From a bacterium (GTDB lineage Bacteria > AUK180): a stretch of DNA of 6,163 nucleotides. Every line of letters begins with the position of its first letter. The first letter of the stretch is position 1. The stretch lies in assembly GCA_021162505.1 (NCBI GenBank), contig JAGGYO010000238.1, forward strand, positions 1-6,163. The letters are read 5' to 3'. The notes under the pieces were generated by a model. That model saw only the letters and a program-made list of their open reading frames with translations, was not told where the DNA came from and did not search any database. The position numbers and the translations under genes were made by a program. Shown here one piece after another: positions 5,350 through 6,163 of this stretch.

Positions 5350-6039
5350 TTATTTTAAAAATATATAGAAACCAAGACCGACCTGAACCAGATCAACGAG
5401 AATGTGAATTACCCATGTCGATAAAATACCTTTAGTTTTTTGATAAATTAAATTCATGATTATTCCATATCCGGAAAGTCCTATAAATGTTACGATAAAA
5501 AATGGGATATTGAACCAATCGTAAATAAAAACAAGATGATGAAGAGAAAATCCAAATCCCGATAGAAGATGTGCCCAAAATGGTGAAATACAAGAAGAAA
5601 ATTCTTTAAAAAGATACCCCCGCCAGAAATATTCTTCCAAATAGGAATTTATAAGAATAATAAAAAGTCCCACAAAGATCAGATTAATGGGAGTAATACC
5701 ATTTCTATTTATTAGCTTATGTGCAATTTGATCAAAATTTAGAAAATGTTTCAATAGAAAAAAAGCTAAAAGATATATCCCAACCAAAATTAATCCTATA
5801 ATTATCTGATATGGAAATAACTTTTTAAATCCTTCATAACCAATATCAAAAAACAAAGCCCTTTTAAAACTTATTTTTTTGATAAACAACCTAAGGAAAA
5901 GGGGTACAAAGAAAATAATCTTATAAAATGAATTTACTATATAATTACCCGGATAAATTTTCCGAATAAATAATATAATTACAATGGGAAGAATGAGAAG
6001 AAGAATAAGAAAAATTTGGTTTTTGTTTTTACTAATCAT
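5350..6039 (-). CDS. CPBP-family intramembrane metalloprotease homologue
   Basis: A 229-residue polytopic membrane protein with about seven hydrophobic segments (near 8-26, 38-52, 77-98, 116-134, 150-172, 176-197 and 205-227). It carries the three CPBP (Abi, PF02517) signatures: EEYFWR (135-140, motif EExxxR), FSLHH (164-168, FxxxH) and HILVD (212-216, HxxxN/D). In the family these residues bind metal and cleave within the membrane, as in CAAX prenyl proteases; many bacterial members have unknown substrates and some give bacteriocin self-immunity. All expected catalytic residues are present. An in-frame TTG at 6117 would add 26 residues, but it has no ribosome site and would run into the opposing gene. 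The ATG at 6039 gives MISKNKNQIFL, a normal cytoplasmic start before the first membrane segment, and lies just behind an extended -10 box. No partner gene is adjacent, so the substrate cannot be inferred. Confidence 0.85.
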   Translation of the reverse strand: MISKNKNQIFLILLLILPIVIILFIRKIYPGNYIVNSFYKIIFFVPLFLRLFIKKISFKRALFFDIGYEGFKKLFPYQIIIGLILVGIYLLAFFLLKHFLNFDQIAHKLINRNGITPINLIFVGLFIILINSYLEEYFWRGYLFKEFSSCISPFWAHLLSGFGFSLHHLVFIYDWFNIPFFIVTFIGLSGYGIIMNLIYQKTKGILSTWVIHILVDLVQVGLGFYIFLK

Positions 6040-6047
6040 TACCTTGC

Positions 6048-6056
6048 AGTATACCA
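6048..6056 (-). promoter_or_regulatory. Extended -10 promoter of the CPBP gene
   Basis: On the minus strand TGGTATACT (6056-6048) matches the extended -10 form TGnTATAAT at all but one position. The -35 position (6076-6071, TTTATT) is poor, as is common with extended -10 promoters. The predicted start is near 6041, only about 2 bases before the ATG at 6039, so the message would be leaderless or almost so. The AAGG at 6045-6042 is too close to the ATG to act as a Shine-Dalgarno. Confidence 0.5.
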
Positions 6057-6101
6057 AATAATCCGCGAATAATAAAATATTATTTTTATAAAATAAAAAA
6101 A

Positions 6102-6163
6102 ATGAAATTACTGACAATAATAGTAATATTTATTTTTGTTCCATTGTTGGTTCAAGCTGAAAC
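6102..6163 (+). CDS. 5' end of an exported protein (partial)
   Basis: The first 20 codons of a plus-strand gene that leaves the window at the right edge. The peptide begins MKLLTIIVIFIF and continues PLLVQAE. It has a short basic start, a hydrophobic core of about 13 residues and an AxA-like VQA before Glu20, which is a good Sec signal peptide with cleavage after Ala19. The mature protein is not visible, so no function can be given. It diverges from the CPBP gene across 62 bases. TATAAAAT (6087-6094) lies 7-9 bases before the ATG and no Shine-Dalgarno is present, so this too may be leaderless, though no -35 box is convincing. Confidence 0.65.
   Translation, partial: MKLLTIIVIFIFVPLLVQAE

Noticed and set aside
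6040..6117. Extension of the CPBP gene to a TTG at 6117
   Set aside because: No ribosome site, a rare start codon, overlap with the divergent signal-peptide gene, and an extended -10 box inside the extension.
1..6163. CRISPR array, tRNA, rRNA or complete insertion sequence
   Set aside because: No regularly spaced repeats of sufficient length, no cloverleaf or rRNA signature that I can see, and no transposase frame.

Overview
The window is visibly AT-rich bacterial DNA. It carries a NAD-biosynthesis gene, a two-component system with a sigma-54 activator, and a short accessory stretch. The sigma-54 activator and the TTGAAA/TATAAT-type promoters mark it as bacterial. Start sites of several lead genes lie right behind a -10 box and lack a Shine-Dalgarno sequence, so leaderless transcripts look common. 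I cannot name the organism from the sequence; an uncultured anaerobe of a candidate phylum is a guess.

Layout. 1-207 (-) is the 5' end of an unrecognised protein with an N-terminal membrane segment. It has a recognisable promoter and a 12-pair stem-loop in its leader. 208-531 is otherwise non-coding, with two GGGACG-type words facing each other at 319 and 486 and the nadC promoter at its right end. 532-4206 (+) is a tight operon: nadC, then a 7-TM histidine kinase starting in a 4-base overlap with nadC, then an NtrC-type response regulator one base after the kinase stop. Five bases later a short reading frame begins like RuvC (ILGLDPGI) but ends after 29 codons, which I read as a broken ruvC.

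4268-4995 (-) is a compact unit read towards the operon. A leaderless promoter drives an MNT/AbiEii-like nucleotidyltransferase, an overlapping 53-residue basic helical protein and, after a run of ten G, a good intrinsic terminator lying inside the ruvC-like remnant. This is the accessory part of the window and resembles an inserted toxin-antitoxin or defence-type module; its function is unknown.

4996-5349 holds no convincing gene. It contains a 22-bp perfect palindrome, three spaced TTAACTTTT words, repeat-like words shared with the first intergenic region, and a strong Shine-Dalgarno before a 24-codon GTG frame. 5350-6039 (-) is a CPBP-family membrane protease homologue. Across a 62-bp divergent promoter region, 6102-6163 (+) starts an exported protein that runs off the end.

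How the genes may work together: NadC makes nicotinate mononucleotide from quinolinate. The kinase is expected to phosphorylate Asp52 of the regulator, which would then drive sigma-54 promoters. None of those promoters is visible here, so the regulon lies elsewhere. The nadC link is probably shared transcription rather than a common pathway.
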